From Acidobacteriota bacterium (GTDB lineage Bacteria; Acidobacteriota; Terriglobia; Acidiferrales; UBA7541): a stretch of 64,000 bases of DNA. Below, one piece after another: positions 31,079 through 40,084 of the stretch. The translations under genes and the position numbers were made by a program. The first letter of the stretch is position 1; the number at the start of each line of letters is the position of its first letter. The stretch is taken from positions 62,001 through 126,000 of the forward strand of contig PMES01000148.1 of assembly GCA_003154775.1 (NCBI GenBank), given 5' to 3'. Under the pieces are notes generated by a model. It was not told where the DNA came from. It was given only the letters and a program-made list of their open reading frames with translations, and searched no databases.

Positions 31079-31687
31079 ATGCGGCAATGCTCCCTGCTTC
31101 TTGGTGTGTGTTTACTGGCGGTGGCCGGGTGTAAAACTCAGCCCAAGACCAACTATGCCCCGCTCGACCAGTCGGGGATGTGGTCCTCCAGCGTTGACCA
31201 ACTCAAGAATCTCAATGTGACGGACTTGGAGATTGCCCAACTCTCGAAACTCAAGCGAGTTGGCGCGAGCGATGATTTGTGCCTGGCGCTATTTAAGGCG
31301 GCGCGGGATCACCATCATGATTTTTCCAATGCCGATGCCGCAATTCAGTTGTCTCAGGCGGGCTATGCCGATGAGCAGATCCTGGAAATGGCCAGGTCCG
31401 ATCAGATCGACATTCTCAGCGGGGAAGCCATTACGCTCAAACTGATCGGGCTCTCCAACCCCACGGTCCAGGCTATCGTCCATCGCCGCATCGCGGGTTT
31501 GCCCACCCTTACCAGCGAGCAGATCGGGCGTCTGAAGAACACGGGCATGTCGGAAAAGCAGATTCTGGACCTGGTCAATCAAGGCCTCTCCAATGATCAG
31601 GCGGAAAAATTGATCGCCAGTCGCGAAGCCAACCGCAATCACTCCAACACTGGATTTGTTCGCAATCGTGGCCGCAGGTCTCACTGA
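31079..31687 (+). CDS. hypothetical lipoprotein
   Basis: MRQCSLLLGVCLLAVAGCKTQ lipobox; helical repeat-like remainder. Confidence 0.7.
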   Translation: MRQCSLLLGVCLLAVAGCKTQPKTNYAPLDQSGMWSSSVDQLKNLNVTDLEIAQLSKLKRVGASDDLCLALFKAARDHHHDFSNADAAIQLSQAGYADEQILEMARSDQIDILSGEAITLKLIGLSNPTVQAIVHRRIAGLPTLTSEQIGRLKNTGMSEKQILDLVNQGLSNDQAEKLIASREANRNHSNTGFVRNRGRRSH

Positions 31688-31747
31688 TTTTCCCTCCCCC
31701 GTCTCCCTTTTGTTATTCTTTCCTTCGGATTGAAAGGAGAGTCCACG

Positions 31748-32125
31748 ATGAAAGATGTAGTTCTGACCAACCATGGCCCCAAACCCATCGGGCCTTACTC
31801 CCAGGCGATCAAGTCCAATGGGTTCCTGTTCATTTCCGGGCAAATCGCACTGGACCCGGCATCGGGAGAATTTGCCGGTGTCACTGTTCAGCAGCAAACG
31901 GGGCGCGTGCTGGAAAACCTGAAGGCGATTCTGGAGGCGGGCGGCGCATCCCTCAGCCATGTCGTGAAAACCACGGTTTTTCTGAAGGACATGAATGACT
32001 TCGCGGCCATGAACGAGGTCTACGCCCGCTATTTCTCCGCCGCTCCGCCGGCGCGTTCAACCGTGCAAGTCGCACGGCTGCCCAAGGATGCCCTGGTCGA
32101 AATTGAGGTCGTCGCCAGCTTGTAG
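31748..32125 (+). CDS. ridA: RidA family reactive intermediate deaminase
   Basis: [28 protein letters not shown]...[31 protein letters not shown]...[23 protein letters not shown]. Confidence 0.96.
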   Translation: MKDVVLTNHGPKPIGPYSQAIKSNGFLFISGQIALDPASGEFAGVTVQQQTGRVLENLKAILEAGGASLSHVVKTTVFLKDMNDFAAMNEVYARYFSAAPPARSTVQVARLPKDALVEIEVVASL

Positions 32126-32154
32126 CCAAGGATTGCTTCTGCTTACAAAAGGAA

Positions 32155-32187
32155 AAAGGCCACTGCCTTTGCCAGGCAGTGGCCTTT
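32155..32187. terminator. bidirectional terminator
   Basis: AAAGGCCACTGCCT-ttgcc-AGGCAGTGGCCTTT between convergent genes. Confidence 0.8.
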
Positions 32188-32216
32188 CCCCACTTCTGAA
32201 GCTCATGCCCCTGAAA

Positions 32217-32909
32217 TTAGGGCCGCTGAGCGCTCTCGAGCGCTTCCGAAATCGCCAGATATGTCGCCACGCCGGTTAAACCGCCAGCCACATACATAAA
32301 ACGGCTGCGCCCTGCCTTCCGTGGGGAATGGCCACTCCCTGGCGCCCCCTCCTTACCCGAACCTGCACCTTCTGGCCCTTGGGCCATCTCTTCCGGCTGA
32401 TCCAGCAATACGCGGTAGGAGCTTCCCTCGGGCACGAGCTGAGTATCGTTGTCCACGGTAATAACCAGAGACCCGCGGGTCGCGCGTACCAGCAATTCCT
32501 TCGGGCCTATATACGACACCTGGCCGATGGTTGGCGCATCGGCTTGCGCGCGGATGGCCGCCGCGCAGGCAAACAATGTAAACGCCTGCGCATTCCCCGT
32601 GGAAAACGTCGCGGCGCCGTTCAGCAGCGTTGCGGCGGGCGCGCCCTCGGTGTCACTGACCACGGCGCTGCTGGAACTTAGAAGGAGCAGCCGCGCCTTG
32701 CCCGCGCGAACCTGCACACTGCCTTGGACTTCCGTGCTGAGACTATCGCCACCGTACACCGTTGTTCCGACTTCCGCCTTCGCCTCACCCACATGAGCGC
32801 GGTCCGCGGCAATCACGGTCCCCAGCGCAGCCGTGGGCGCTCCCCACACGGGAATGGTGATGAGGCTAAAAGAAAGGGCGGTTGCGAAAATGGCACGTCG
32901 CGCTTGCAT
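32217..32909 (-). CDS. secreted FecR-like hypothetical protein
   Basis: Signal peptide; GTTVYGGDSLSTEVQGSVQVRAGKARLLLLSSSSAVV resembles FecR-type repeats; C-terminal TM. Confidence 0.6.
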   Translation of the reverse strand: MQARRAIFATALSFSLITIPVWGAPTAALGTVIAADRAHVGEAKAEVGTTVYGGDSLSTEVQGSVQVRAGKARLLLLSSSSAVVSDTEGAPAATLLNGAATFSTGNAQAFTLFACAAAIRAQADAPTIGQVSYIGPKELLVRATRGSLVITVDNDTQLVPEGSSYRVLLDQPEEMAQGPEGAGSGKEGAPGSGHSPRKAGRSRFMYVAGGLTGVATYLAISEALESAQRP

Positions 32910-33075
32910 TTACGTCTCCTTGCACACCTGCAAAAGAATACTTTGTGGACGGCCCGGCGTCAATCGGTAAACAGCCGTGGGAAGCAGACGGTCTGGGTCG
33001 CTCAAGGCGTCCGGGAAGTTTCTTGAGGCACCCGTTGGCAGAAGTTCCAATTCGCTGTTAGAATGCCATCAGCGT

Positions 33076-34119
33076 ATGGCCGATTGGAAGCAGATCACCG
33101 CAAGAATCCGAAGAGCACGGACCGGCAAGGATCCCGCCGGACAGCTCACGGCTCTTTTTCTAAAAACGCGCGACGCCATGGTCGCCTTTGAGCTGGCGCG
33201 CTTTTTCGAGTCGAATGGCAAAACCGAAGATGCCGGCAAATGGTACATGACCGCGGCGGAGCGCTTCCGTCGCGCCGATTGGAAGACCAAGGCGCAGGAA
33301 AGCGCCACGCGTCTTGGTGCAACTGTGGCTGCGGAAATTCCCGCGCCAGCCGCTCCCGCTGATTTGCCAGAAGTTGCGGCAAGCGACGCCGCGGTGAGTT
33401 CGCTGTCACCAGAGCCAGTCGCGCAGGAAACTCCTGCTCCCGCGGCGGAAGTGACACAAGGAGAGGAGCACCAAGGAGAGGCGCCCCAGGAAGCGAGCGT
33501 CACTGAACGCGCTCCTGCGAAGAGGCAAAGACGTGGCCGCCGTGGTGGACGTGATCATCGCCGCTCCTCGAAACGCCCTGAGCCTACAGTTTCAGCGCCG
33601 AAGGAAGCGCGCCCGGCTCCGCCGCCGCCCCGTGCCCTCGATGTTTCTGAAGAGCGGCCCGCCCGTCCCATGGAGCCTCTCGAACTCTCCGCGGAATCAC
33701 CCGTCGCGCCCAGCCTGCGCGGTCGCTCCGGCGATCCGGGACTGGCCTCCCGACTCACACAATTAGAGATGAACTTCCGGCGTCTGCTGGCCTGTCCGCC
33801 CACCAAGTTGGAAGCGGCTGATAAAGCGCCGGCCGGTCCGGGAGTATGGGTGCTGACCGATTCCGACCTCACGACGTATTACTATGTCGAAGCCTGTCAA
33901 ACCCTGCGGGTAGCCATTCCCAACCTGATGCGGAGCAGCGCCGCCCGCCGCGGCGAGTCCATCCGGCCGCAATTGGCCGACCACTTGGGCATCCCCGAAT
34001 CGCGGGTTGCCAAATACCTCTCCGACCACTGTGTGGTGCGCTGGCTACAGATGGACGACGACGCCGCGCACTTCGCTCATTTCCTCGTCGCCGTGCTACA
34101 TCCCACTCTCAACGAGTAG
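33076..34119 (+). CDS. hypothetical protein: helical N-terminus, Arg-rich disordered linker, conserved C-terminal domain
   Basis: MADWKQITARIRRARTGKDPAGQL..., KRQRRGRRGGRDHRRSSKRPEP; preceded by TTGGCA-18-TAGAAT with TGn. Confidence 0.75.
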   Translation: MADWKQITARIRRARTGKDPAGQLTALFLKTRDAMVAFELARFFESNGKTEDAGKWYMTAAERFRRADWKTKAQESATRLGATVAAEIPAPAAPADLPEVAASDAAVSSLSPEPVAQETPAPAAEVTQGEEHQGEAPQEASVTERAPAKRQRRGRRGGRDHRRSSKRPEPTVSAPKEARPAPPPPRALDVSEERPARPMEPLELSAESPVAPSLRGRSGDPGLASRLTQLEMNFRRLLACPPTKLEAADKAPAGPGVWVLTDSDLTTYYYVEACQTLRVAIPNLMRSSAARRGESIRPQLADHLGIPESRVAKYLSDHCVVRWLQMDDDAAHFAHFLVAVLHPTLNE

Positions 34120-34314
34120 GGCCAGCCGGGAATCACCCGATTTTTTGCAGACTGCGGGCGCTTGCGCCCCAGGAGTAAACCGCCAAAGAGTTACCTCTAA
34201 AGTCCCATTTGCTGGTCTCCGGTACCGTTCAACCCCTATTTTCAGCCATTCACCGTATCCTACTGGCTTCCGCCCCCTGCCCCATACAAACTATAGGAGT
34301 CGCAAGACTTAGGG

Positions 34315-34330
34315 ACGCACTTCGGTGCGT
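34315..34330 (+). other. UUCG-tetraloop hairpin in leader of the radical SAM gene
   Basis: ACGCAC-TTCG-GTGCGT. Confidence 0.6.
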
Positions 34331-34429
34331 GGTACTCTGAAAGAGCCTTGGGGGCTGTTTCTTTCAAGCTTCTTTTGTCGTTCTAATTTGAATTTGCTTA
34401 GTCGCTTTCGAAAGTGAGGCTATAGCTGC

Positions 34430-36604
34430 ATGCCGAATCCTCTCAGCACGCAATTTTTACGGTCCATGGACTGGATCGTTTGCAAGACGGCGAGTATCAC
34501 CTTCAATACCTTTCAATACTTCAACAAGCGCAATCCCAACCCTTCCGTTACCCCGCAGTGGTCCGATAAGCCGCTCCTGAAATCCTGGGAAAAGACCAAG
34601 CCGACGCTCGGCTTCCCTCGGCAGACGGATTCCCTCTGCCCGGCCTGCGTGAAGGAGGCCCGCGACGCCATCATCACGGGCAAAAAAGATTGGCGCGACC
34701 TCATGAATGAAAAGGTCGGCGAAATCAAGGCGCAGATCGTCGAGCGCGACGGCCAGGTGTGGATGATCAAGGATTGTCCGCAGCACGGCCACTACGAAGA
34801 CCTCATGGCCATGGATGCCAGCTTCCTGAAGTGGATTGAGTCGCAGTTCCCCGGGCGTGATATTCCGGCGCACAACGACGAAGGCCTGCACAGGCACGGC
34901 TCGTCGAACGTCCGCTATGGCCGCGGCGCCGTCCTCACCGTGGATCTGACCAACCGCTGCAACATGATGTGCGATCCGTGCTTCATGGATGCCAACCAGG
35001 TTGGCTACGTCCACGAGCTTTCCTGGGAAGAGATCACCGAAATTCTGGATAATGCGGTAAAGATCAAGCCGCGCCGCCAGATGTCCGTGCAGTTCTCCGG
35101 CGGCGAGCCCACCATGAGCCCGTATTTCTTCGACGCCATCCGCTACTCGCGCAAGGTCGGCTACAACTCCGTGCAAGCCGCCACCAACGGCATCGCATTT
35201 GCCAAGAGCAAGGAATATTGCAAGAAGGCCTTTGCAGCCGGGCTGCGCTACGCCTATCTCCAGTTCGATGGCATCGGCAACGACGCCAACAGCCATCGCC
35301 AGATTGGCAACCTCTTCGACGTCAAGCTGCGCGCCATCGAAAACATGCACGAAGCCGGCATCGAAATCGTGCTCGTTGTGACCATCGTCAACAACGTGAA
35401 CAACGATCAGGTCGGCGCCATCGTCAAGTTCGCGATGGAAAACCCCAAGAGAATCGCCTTCATCAGCTTCCAGCCGGTTTCCTTTACCGGGCGCGATGAA
35501 GACATCACTCCCGAGCGGCGTCTGCGCCAGCGCTACACCCTTTCGCACCTCGCCAACGATGTCAGCAAGCAGGTTGGCCGCATCGAGCCCACGCGCGATT
35601 GGTTCCCCATCTCCTTTATCAGCACCTTCGCGGGTTTCGCGGACATGGTCAAGGGCAACGAATCCCAGTGGGGTTCGGTCTCCTGCGGCTGCCACCCCAA
35701 TTGCGGCGTGGGCACGGCCATCATGATCAACAAGGAAACCAAGGAATGGGCCCCCGTGCCGCGCTTCCTGGATGCCCAGCAACTGACCGCGGATGTCACC
35801 GCGATCACCGATGCCGCGCGCGGCAAGAGCTTCTCCAACTTCATGATGGCCATGGCCCTCTTGAAGAACTACAAGCCCTTTGAAGGCCCCAAGGGCTTGA
35901 AACTGTATGACCTCTTCAAGAAATTTGATAAGACCTGGGCGCTCACAAAAGGCTCCACCAGCAAGTACGGCAAGACCTCTCCGGAGCGCACCTATGAAGA
36001 CGCCATGAAACGCCGCGCGCAGGATCCCTGGAACTTCCTGTTTATCGCCGGAATGTGGTTCCAGGATCTCTTCAACTACGACTTCCGCCGCACCGAGATG
36101 TGCATCATTCCCTACGGCACGCAGCAGGGCGAAATCAGCTTCTGCGCGTACAACACCGGCATCGGCTGGCGCCAGATCATCGAAAACATGCACAAGAACG
36201 CCACCGTGGCCGAGTGGTACAAGACCCACGGCAAGCATGAAATCTACGCCAAAGGCAAGAACGTCAACCTCGGCTCGTACGAGCACTCGCTTGTGATCGA
36301 CGCGGACGATGCAGCGCGCGTCCGCCACATCGAGCATGACATCCCGGTGACCGCCGCCGAAGAAAACCGCCTCCGCCGCAAGACGGCTCTCGAAGAGCAG
36401 GCCAAGGTTCGCGCCATCTACGAAGAGCTCGTTCTGAAGAAGCCGCAGCCGACCGTCGTACAGATCGGCGCGGTCAGCGACATCGCCAAGGCGGTGCCGG
36501 CCAACTTCACCAACGCGAACAAGCCCCTAACCATCGCCCCGGCCAACGGCAACGGCTCTACAGCGGCCAAGGAAACAGCCGCCGAAGCCGTAGCCGGCGA
36601 CTAA
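34430..36604 (+). CDS. radical SAM protein, Tes/membrane-spanning-lipid-synthase-like
   Basis: DSLCPACVKEARDA N-terminal Cys motif, LTVDLTNRCNMMCDPCFMDAN (CxxxCxxC), QFSGGEPTMSPYF, SCGCHPNCGVGTAIMIN. Confidence 0.85.
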   Translation: MPNPLSTQFLRSMDWIVCKTASITFNTFQYFNKRNPNPSVTPQWSDKPLLKSWEKTKPTLGFPRQTDSLCPACVKEARDAIITGKKDWRDLMNEKVGEIKAQIVERDGQVWMIKDCPQHGHYEDLMAMDASFLKWIESQFPGRDIPAHNDEGLHRHGSSNVRYGRGAVLTVDLTNRCNMMCDPCFMDANQVGYVHELSWEEITEILDNAVKIKPRRQMSVQFSGGEPTMSPYFFDAIRYSRKVGYNSVQAATNGIAFAKSKEYCKKAFAAGLRYAYLQFDGIGNDANSHRQIGNLFDVKLRAIENMHEAGIEIVLVVTIVNNVNNDQVGAIVKFAMENPKRIAFISFQPVSFTGRDEDITPERRLRQRYTLSHLANDVSKQVGRIEPTRDWFPISFISTFAGFADMVKGNESQWGSVSCGCHPNCGVGTAIMINKETKEWAPVPRFLDAQQLTADVTAITDAARGKSFSNFMMAMALLKNYKPFEGPKGLKLYDLFKKFDKTWALTKGSTSKYGKTSPERTYEDAMKRRAQDPWNFLFIAGMWFQDLFNYDFRRTEMCIIPYGTQQGEISFCAYNTGIGWRQIIENMHKNATVAEWYKTHGKHEIYAKGKNVNLGSYEHSLVIDADDAARVRHIEHDIPVTAAEENRLRRKTALEEQAKVRAIYEELVLKKPQPTVVQIGAVSDIAKAVPANFTNANKPLTIAPANGNGSTAAKETAAEAVAGD

Positions 36605-36640
36605 CGCCCTTGTCATCCTTGTAGCGGTCGCCTTCTGCTT

Positions 36641-36671
36641 GCCCGCCGCAGGAGGGAGGCGGGCGCTTTTG
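36641..36671 (+). terminator. probable terminator after radical SAM gene
   Basis: GCCCGCC-n10-GGCGGGC then CTTTT. Confidence 0.5.
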
Positions 36672-36764
36672 GCTGGCCTTGTTTGCAGTGCGGCGGCTTG
36701 CCGCCGCTTTTACGGGCGCAACCCCGGTACCAATCTGTCATCTTGAGAGCGGCCCGCTCTCTCG

Positions 36765-36790
36765 ACGGCCCCGGTTTTCCGGGGCCGTTT
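36765..36790. other. perfect hairpin ACGGCCCCGG-TTTT-CCGGGGCCGT (possible terminator)
   Basis: 10-bp perfect arms, short T-run. Confidence 0.6.
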
Positions 36791-36827
36791 CCATTTTCTG
36801 CGCTATCCTTAGGCGAGGAGAACTCCC

Positions 36828-37565
36828 GTGTCGCGAAAACTGGAAAGCCGCATTGCGCTGGTCACTGGTGCCAGCCGCGGCTTGGGCCGCGCCATGGCCA
36901 TCGCCTTGGCCGGCGCGGGCGCGCAAGTGGCCGTGAACTACCGGAAGGAGCAGGCTGCGGCAGAGGAGGTCTGCGCGGCGATTCGGAAACTCGGTTCGCG
37001 CGCCATCGCTCTCCAGGCTGATGTTTCCATCGCCGCGGAGGTCGATCGCCTGATCACTGCCGTCGAGCGCGACCTCGGCTCCGTGGACATCCTCGTGAAT
37101 AACGCCGGGATTTCCCAGATCAAGCCATTCGGTGAGCTGACGGAAGCCGATTGGGACCACCTCCTTGACGTCAATCTCAAGTCCGCCTTCCTCGTCACCC
37201 AGCGCGTCCTCCCCGGAATGCGCCAGCGCCGCTGGGGCCGCATCATCAATCTTTCCTCCGTCGCGGCACAAACCGGCGGCGTCATCGGTCCCCACTATGC
37301 CGCGTCCAAGGCGGGACTCATTGGCCTGACGCACTCCTACGCAGCGCTGCTCGCCAAAGAGGGCATCACCGCGAATGCGATTGCCCCGGCGCTCATCGCA
37401 ACGGACATGATTACCTCCAATCCCAACGCTTCCGCGGAACGCTTGCCCGTGGGCTTCTTCGGCTCGCCGGAAGAGATCGCGCGGGTCGCGGTTCTGCTCG
37501 CGGAAAGCGATTTCATCACCGGCCAGACCATCAGCGTGAATGGCGGCTGGTACATGACGTCGTAG
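36828..37565 (+). CDS. SDR family oxidoreductase (FabG-like)
   Basis: ALVTGASRGLGRAMAIALA, NNAGISQIKPF, YAASKAGLIGLTHSYA, GQTISVNGGWYMTS. Confidence 0.93.
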   Translation: MSRKLESRIALVTGASRGLGRAMAIALAGAGAQVAVNYRKEQAAAEEVCAAIRKLGSRAIALQADVSIAAEVDRLITAVERDLGSVDILVNNAGISQIKPFGELTEADWDHLLDVNLKSAFLVTQRVLPGMRQRRWGRIINLSSVAAQTGGVIGPHYAASKAGLIGLTHSYAALLAKEGITANAIAPALIATDMITSNPNASAERLPVGFFGSPEEIARVAVLLAESDFITGQTISVNGGWYMTS

Positions 37566-37637
37566 CGCGGCACCTGCGTTATAATTAAACCTTAAGCGAA
37601 GTAGCCCATCGAAAGCCCATCTGGAGGTTTCCCGGCA

Positions 37638-37859
37638 ATGCCCATCTACGAATACATCTGCGAAGACTGCAACGAGCGCTTTGAAAAGATCGTCATCAAC
37701 AAGCAACAGGAGATCTCCTGCCCCAAGTGCTCCAGCAAGAAAGCCGCGATCCAGCTTTCCGTTTTCGCCACGGCCGGCTCCGACAAATCCTCCACGCCCT
37801 CGGGCGGCTTCTCCGGTGGAGGCGGCGGCTGCTGCGGTGGCGGCTGCTCCTGCCACTAA
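37638..37859 (+). CDS. FmdB family zinc ribbon protein
   Basis: MPIYEYICEDCNERFEKIVINKQQEISCPKCSSKKAAIQLS; Gly/Cys-rich tail. Confidence 0.95.
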   Translation: MPIYEYICEDCNERFEKIVINKQQEISCPKCSSKKAAIQLSVFATAGSDKSSTPSGGFSGGGGGCCGGGCSCH

Positions 37860-37901
37860 GCCTCGCAGGCCTGCGGATTTCTTTCCATCGCCCTGACCCA
37901 C

Positions 37902-38013
37902 GTCATCCCGAGCGAAGCGACCCGATTTTTCTTGTGCGCCGAATTATGGCGCGTCGGGTCGCGCAGCGCGGTTTGTGCGCCCCGTACGCTTCGTCGGGGT
38001 CGAAGGGTCGCTC
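37902..38013 (-). repeat. family-A dispersed hairpin repeat (R1)
   Basis: GTCATCCCGAGCGAAGCGACCCGATTTTTC...GGGGTCGAAGGGTCGCTCT; near-identical in reverse to R3/R4. Confidence 0.85.
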
Positions 38014-38145
38014 TGCCTCCTTAAGGGGTGACAACGCTTTCTGTAGGTGCATGACTTCAGTCGTGCGTTCATGCGGGGCTGAAGCCCCACACCTACAACG
38101 GAACTCGTGCGCTTGCAGCACTTTTCCAGCATGCAAGAATGGGAA

Positions 38146-38161
38146 TGTCGGCGCGCCGACA
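38146..38161. repeat. 16-bp perfect palindrome TGTCGGCGCGCCGACA, copy 1
   Basis: Identical 16-mer recurs at 38488; each is followed by the degenerate family-C tandem repeat. Confidence 0.85.
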
Positions 38162-38230
38162 ATTGTACTTAACGGACTAGTTAACATGGTCGAAGAAAAC
38201 AAAAGAGTTATAGGGGAACACATTTGGTTG

Positions 38231-38316
38231 GAGGTACCCCCCACCCCCCTGTTTTTGCGGATGTACGGGAATAATTGGACTTACGGGCGACCCTCGCGGA
38301 TGTACGGGAATGATTA
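38231..38316. repeat. family-C tandem repeat, copy 1
   Basis: GGTACCCCCCACCCCCCTGTTTTTGCGGATGTACGGGAATAATTGGACTTACGGGCGACCCTCGCGGATGTACGGGAATGATTAGACTTAG. Confidence 0.75.
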
Positions 38317-38359
38317 GACTTAGTGGCGAGTGACGAGTGGCTAGTGGCGAGTGGCCGGA

Positions 38360-38404
38360 GAGATCCTTCGACTCGCCCGCCGCGGCGGACTCGCTCAGGA
38401 TGGA
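38360..38404 (+). repeat. family-A hairpin repeat (R2)
   Basis: GAGATCCTTCGACTCGCCCGCCGCGGCGGACTCGCTCAGGATGGAC; followed by the TGGACATCC/GGATGTCCA hairpin. Confidence 0.75.
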
Positions 38405-38487
38405 CATCCTTCACCGGATGTCCAGTTGTCAGTTTTAAGTATTAAGAAAATGCGGAAGAAGGAGAGAGGCGCTGCAAGGTTCAAAAA

Positions 38488-38503
38488 TGTCGGCGCGCCG
38501 ACA
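38488..38503. repeat. 16-bp perfect palindrome TGTCGGCGCGCCGACA, copy 2
   Basis: Identical to 38146-38161. Confidence 0.85.
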
Positions 38504-38606
38504 ATGTTAATTGGTGTTGGAGTAAACAGAGGGCTTAGAGAAGCGCGGTTATAGTTCACTTCCTCTATTCCCTTTACTTCCTTTGCTTCCCTTACTTCCT
38601 TCGGAT

Positions 38607-38700
38607 ATCCCCCACCCCCGTGTTTTTGCGTAAGTAGGGGAAACAAAGGGGTTACGGGAGAAATTCGTGGATGTAGGGGAAACAAAGGAGTTAGCGGGTG
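38607..38700. repeat. family-C tandem repeat, copy 2
   Basis: ATCCCCCACCCCCGTGTTTTTGCGTAAGTAGGGGAAACAAAGGGGTTACGGGAGAAATTCGTGGATGTAGGGGAAACAAAGGAGTTAGCGGG. Confidence 0.75.
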
Positions 38701-38827
38701 CAGGAGCGAAGGTGGGGCGAAGGACAAGGGGGTGGGACGTTCCGAAATGGCACAAGAGCAGCGTCCCCTCAGCATAACGGGTGGAGTTTAGCACATTATT
38801 TACCGTTTGTCTACTATTATTTAGTGG

Positions 38828-38849
38828 GTACTAGTTTCGAAACTGGTAC
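38828..38849. repeat. near-perfect palindrome GTACTAGTTTCGAAACTGGTAC
   Basis: 22 bp, one mismatched pair; at the 5' edge of the island. Confidence 0.7.
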
Positions 38850-38954
38850 TCGCTCGGAAGTGGGAACCCCAAGACCCGGCCTCACACCACGAGGCCGGGG
38901 CACTCAGAGTTTACTTCGCGATTGTTGCCGGGCCGCCAGCCGTCGGTTTGAAAA

Positions 38955-39323
38955 CTAGCTACCCCTGTCTGGTCGGGGTATATCAAGGATGATTTTTTTC
39001 ACTCTGCGCTTTTGCTTGATAGACTCCGCTTCGCCTTTCATAGTCAGAGTCACGTCATCATAATAGACGTCCCCCTGAGTGGAGCGTCTCTTACCTTTAA
39101 TTAGTTTTGCGACAATCAATGTTTCGATGGCGTGCTGGATTTCCTGATACGCTTGCTTGCGTTGTTCGGGGCTCTTCTCTGATTGGGGTTTCAGAGCCCT
39201 CATTAAATGCATGGTTCCGCTATCGTAACCGGGGTGGTCATATAGGTAGATCAAGATTGCTTCTTCTGTCTCACCGAATTCACCTGCTACCTCTATTTCA
39301 GTAGGCTTGCGTACCATTTCCAT
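38955..39323 (-). CDS. hypothetical protein (possible winged-helix)
   Basis: MEMVRKPTEIEVAGEFGETEEAILIYLYDHPGYDSG...; start at 39323 chosen because promoter-like motif M1 lies inside the longer ORF. Confidence 0.65.
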   Translation of the reverse strand: MEMVRKPTEIEVAGEFGETEEAILIYLYDHPGYDSGTMHLMRALKPQSEKSPEQRKQAYQEIQHAIETLIVAKLIKGKRRSTQGDVYYDDVTLTMKGEAESIKQKRRVKKIILDIPRPDRGS

Positions 39324-39335
39324 TCCCTTCCCGAG

Positions 39336-39365
39336 CGTGATTCTATCACGCTCCGATCTGAGCGC
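39336..39365 (-). promoter_or_regulatory. island promoter-like motif M1
   Basis: Minus strand ...CGGAGCGTGATAGAATCACG; extended -10 TGATAGAAT. Confidence 0.65.
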
Positions 39366-39436
39366 ATTCAAAGTAAGGCATGAACAAACTTGAAATATGC
39401 TCGCGTACTGGCGCTGTCGTGGCAGAGCCAATTTGT

Positions 39437-40084
39437 TTACTCGCTGTCCACATCGTTATAACGTATGCACATTTTAAGGATGTCAGGCTCCCCTTGCATG
39501 GCAATTCCGCTTCCAGTGCAGAAATTTGTCCAGTGCTTTTTGTCGAAAATGTCGGTGTAAATGATTCGACCGTAAAAAATAATGAAGTATTGACCGCTCT
39601 CAAGTCCTTTGCGCAAGTCCAACGGGGAAATAGCTACTGGCTTATCTCCATACCGGGTCACGTTGATGGTAACTGGAAAAGGCGAGTTTGGAAAAACAGC
39701 GCCAGCGTAAAACCTGTTGTGGGGATGACCTACCGAAAAATCGAAGGACGGCACCTCGCCCTTCATAAGTGCAGTAGCAATTAGGTCTGCCTCGACTTGT
39801 CTCGCCGGGGTTTTGCCGAAATTCGTCACTTGAAGTGTGGCTGGAGTAGTTGCGCCCTCCAATGGAAAATTGGCAGGCAAGACGTAACCTATCCAGGCTC
39901 GCTCGGCCAGCTTAACCTGTTGCTGCATAACACGAAGTTGAAAGAAGTAGACTATCAGTACTGCCAAGCCCACGACGATGCCAGCACGTTCTGGAAATCT
40001 TGGATTCTTGACAATCTGTTTAAGCTTGCTCACAAGCTCTCTAATCGTTTTCATAGACGTTCCGGGCGCAACATGATCTTTCAT
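39437..40084 (-). CDS. single-TM hypothetical protein
   Basis: RAGIVVGLAVLIVYFFQLRVMQQQVKLAERAWIGYVL...; start overlaps upstream stop. Confidence 0.7.
   Translation of the reverse strand: MKDHVAPGTSMKTIRELVSKLKQIVKNPRFPERAGIVVGLAVLIVYFFQLRVMQQQVKLAERAWIGYVLPANFPLEGATTPATLQVTNFGKTPARQVEADLIATALMKGEVPSFDFSVGHPHNRFYAGAVFPNSPFPVTINVTRYGDKPVAISPLDLRKGLESGQYFIIFYGRIIYTDIFDKKHWTNFCTGSGIAMQGEPDILKMCIRYNDVDSE

Noticed and set aside
34457-36337. 626-aa minus-strand ORF antisense to the radical SAM gene
   Set aside because: The sense frame carries conserved Cys motifs; the antisense frame has no recognisable domain.
38607-38700. CRISPR-like appearance of spaced repeats
   Set aside because: Only two diverged units per locus, no uniform spacer length, no cas genes in the window.
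38395-38775. 126-aa minus-strand ORF (HPRISPVTPLFPLLTQKHGGGGYPKE)
   Set aside because: Translation of family-C tandem repeat DNA.
38828-38849. Possible tRNA T-arm or att remnant (AGTTTCGAAACT)
   Set aside because: No acceptor or anticodon arm could be traced; reported only as a palindrome.
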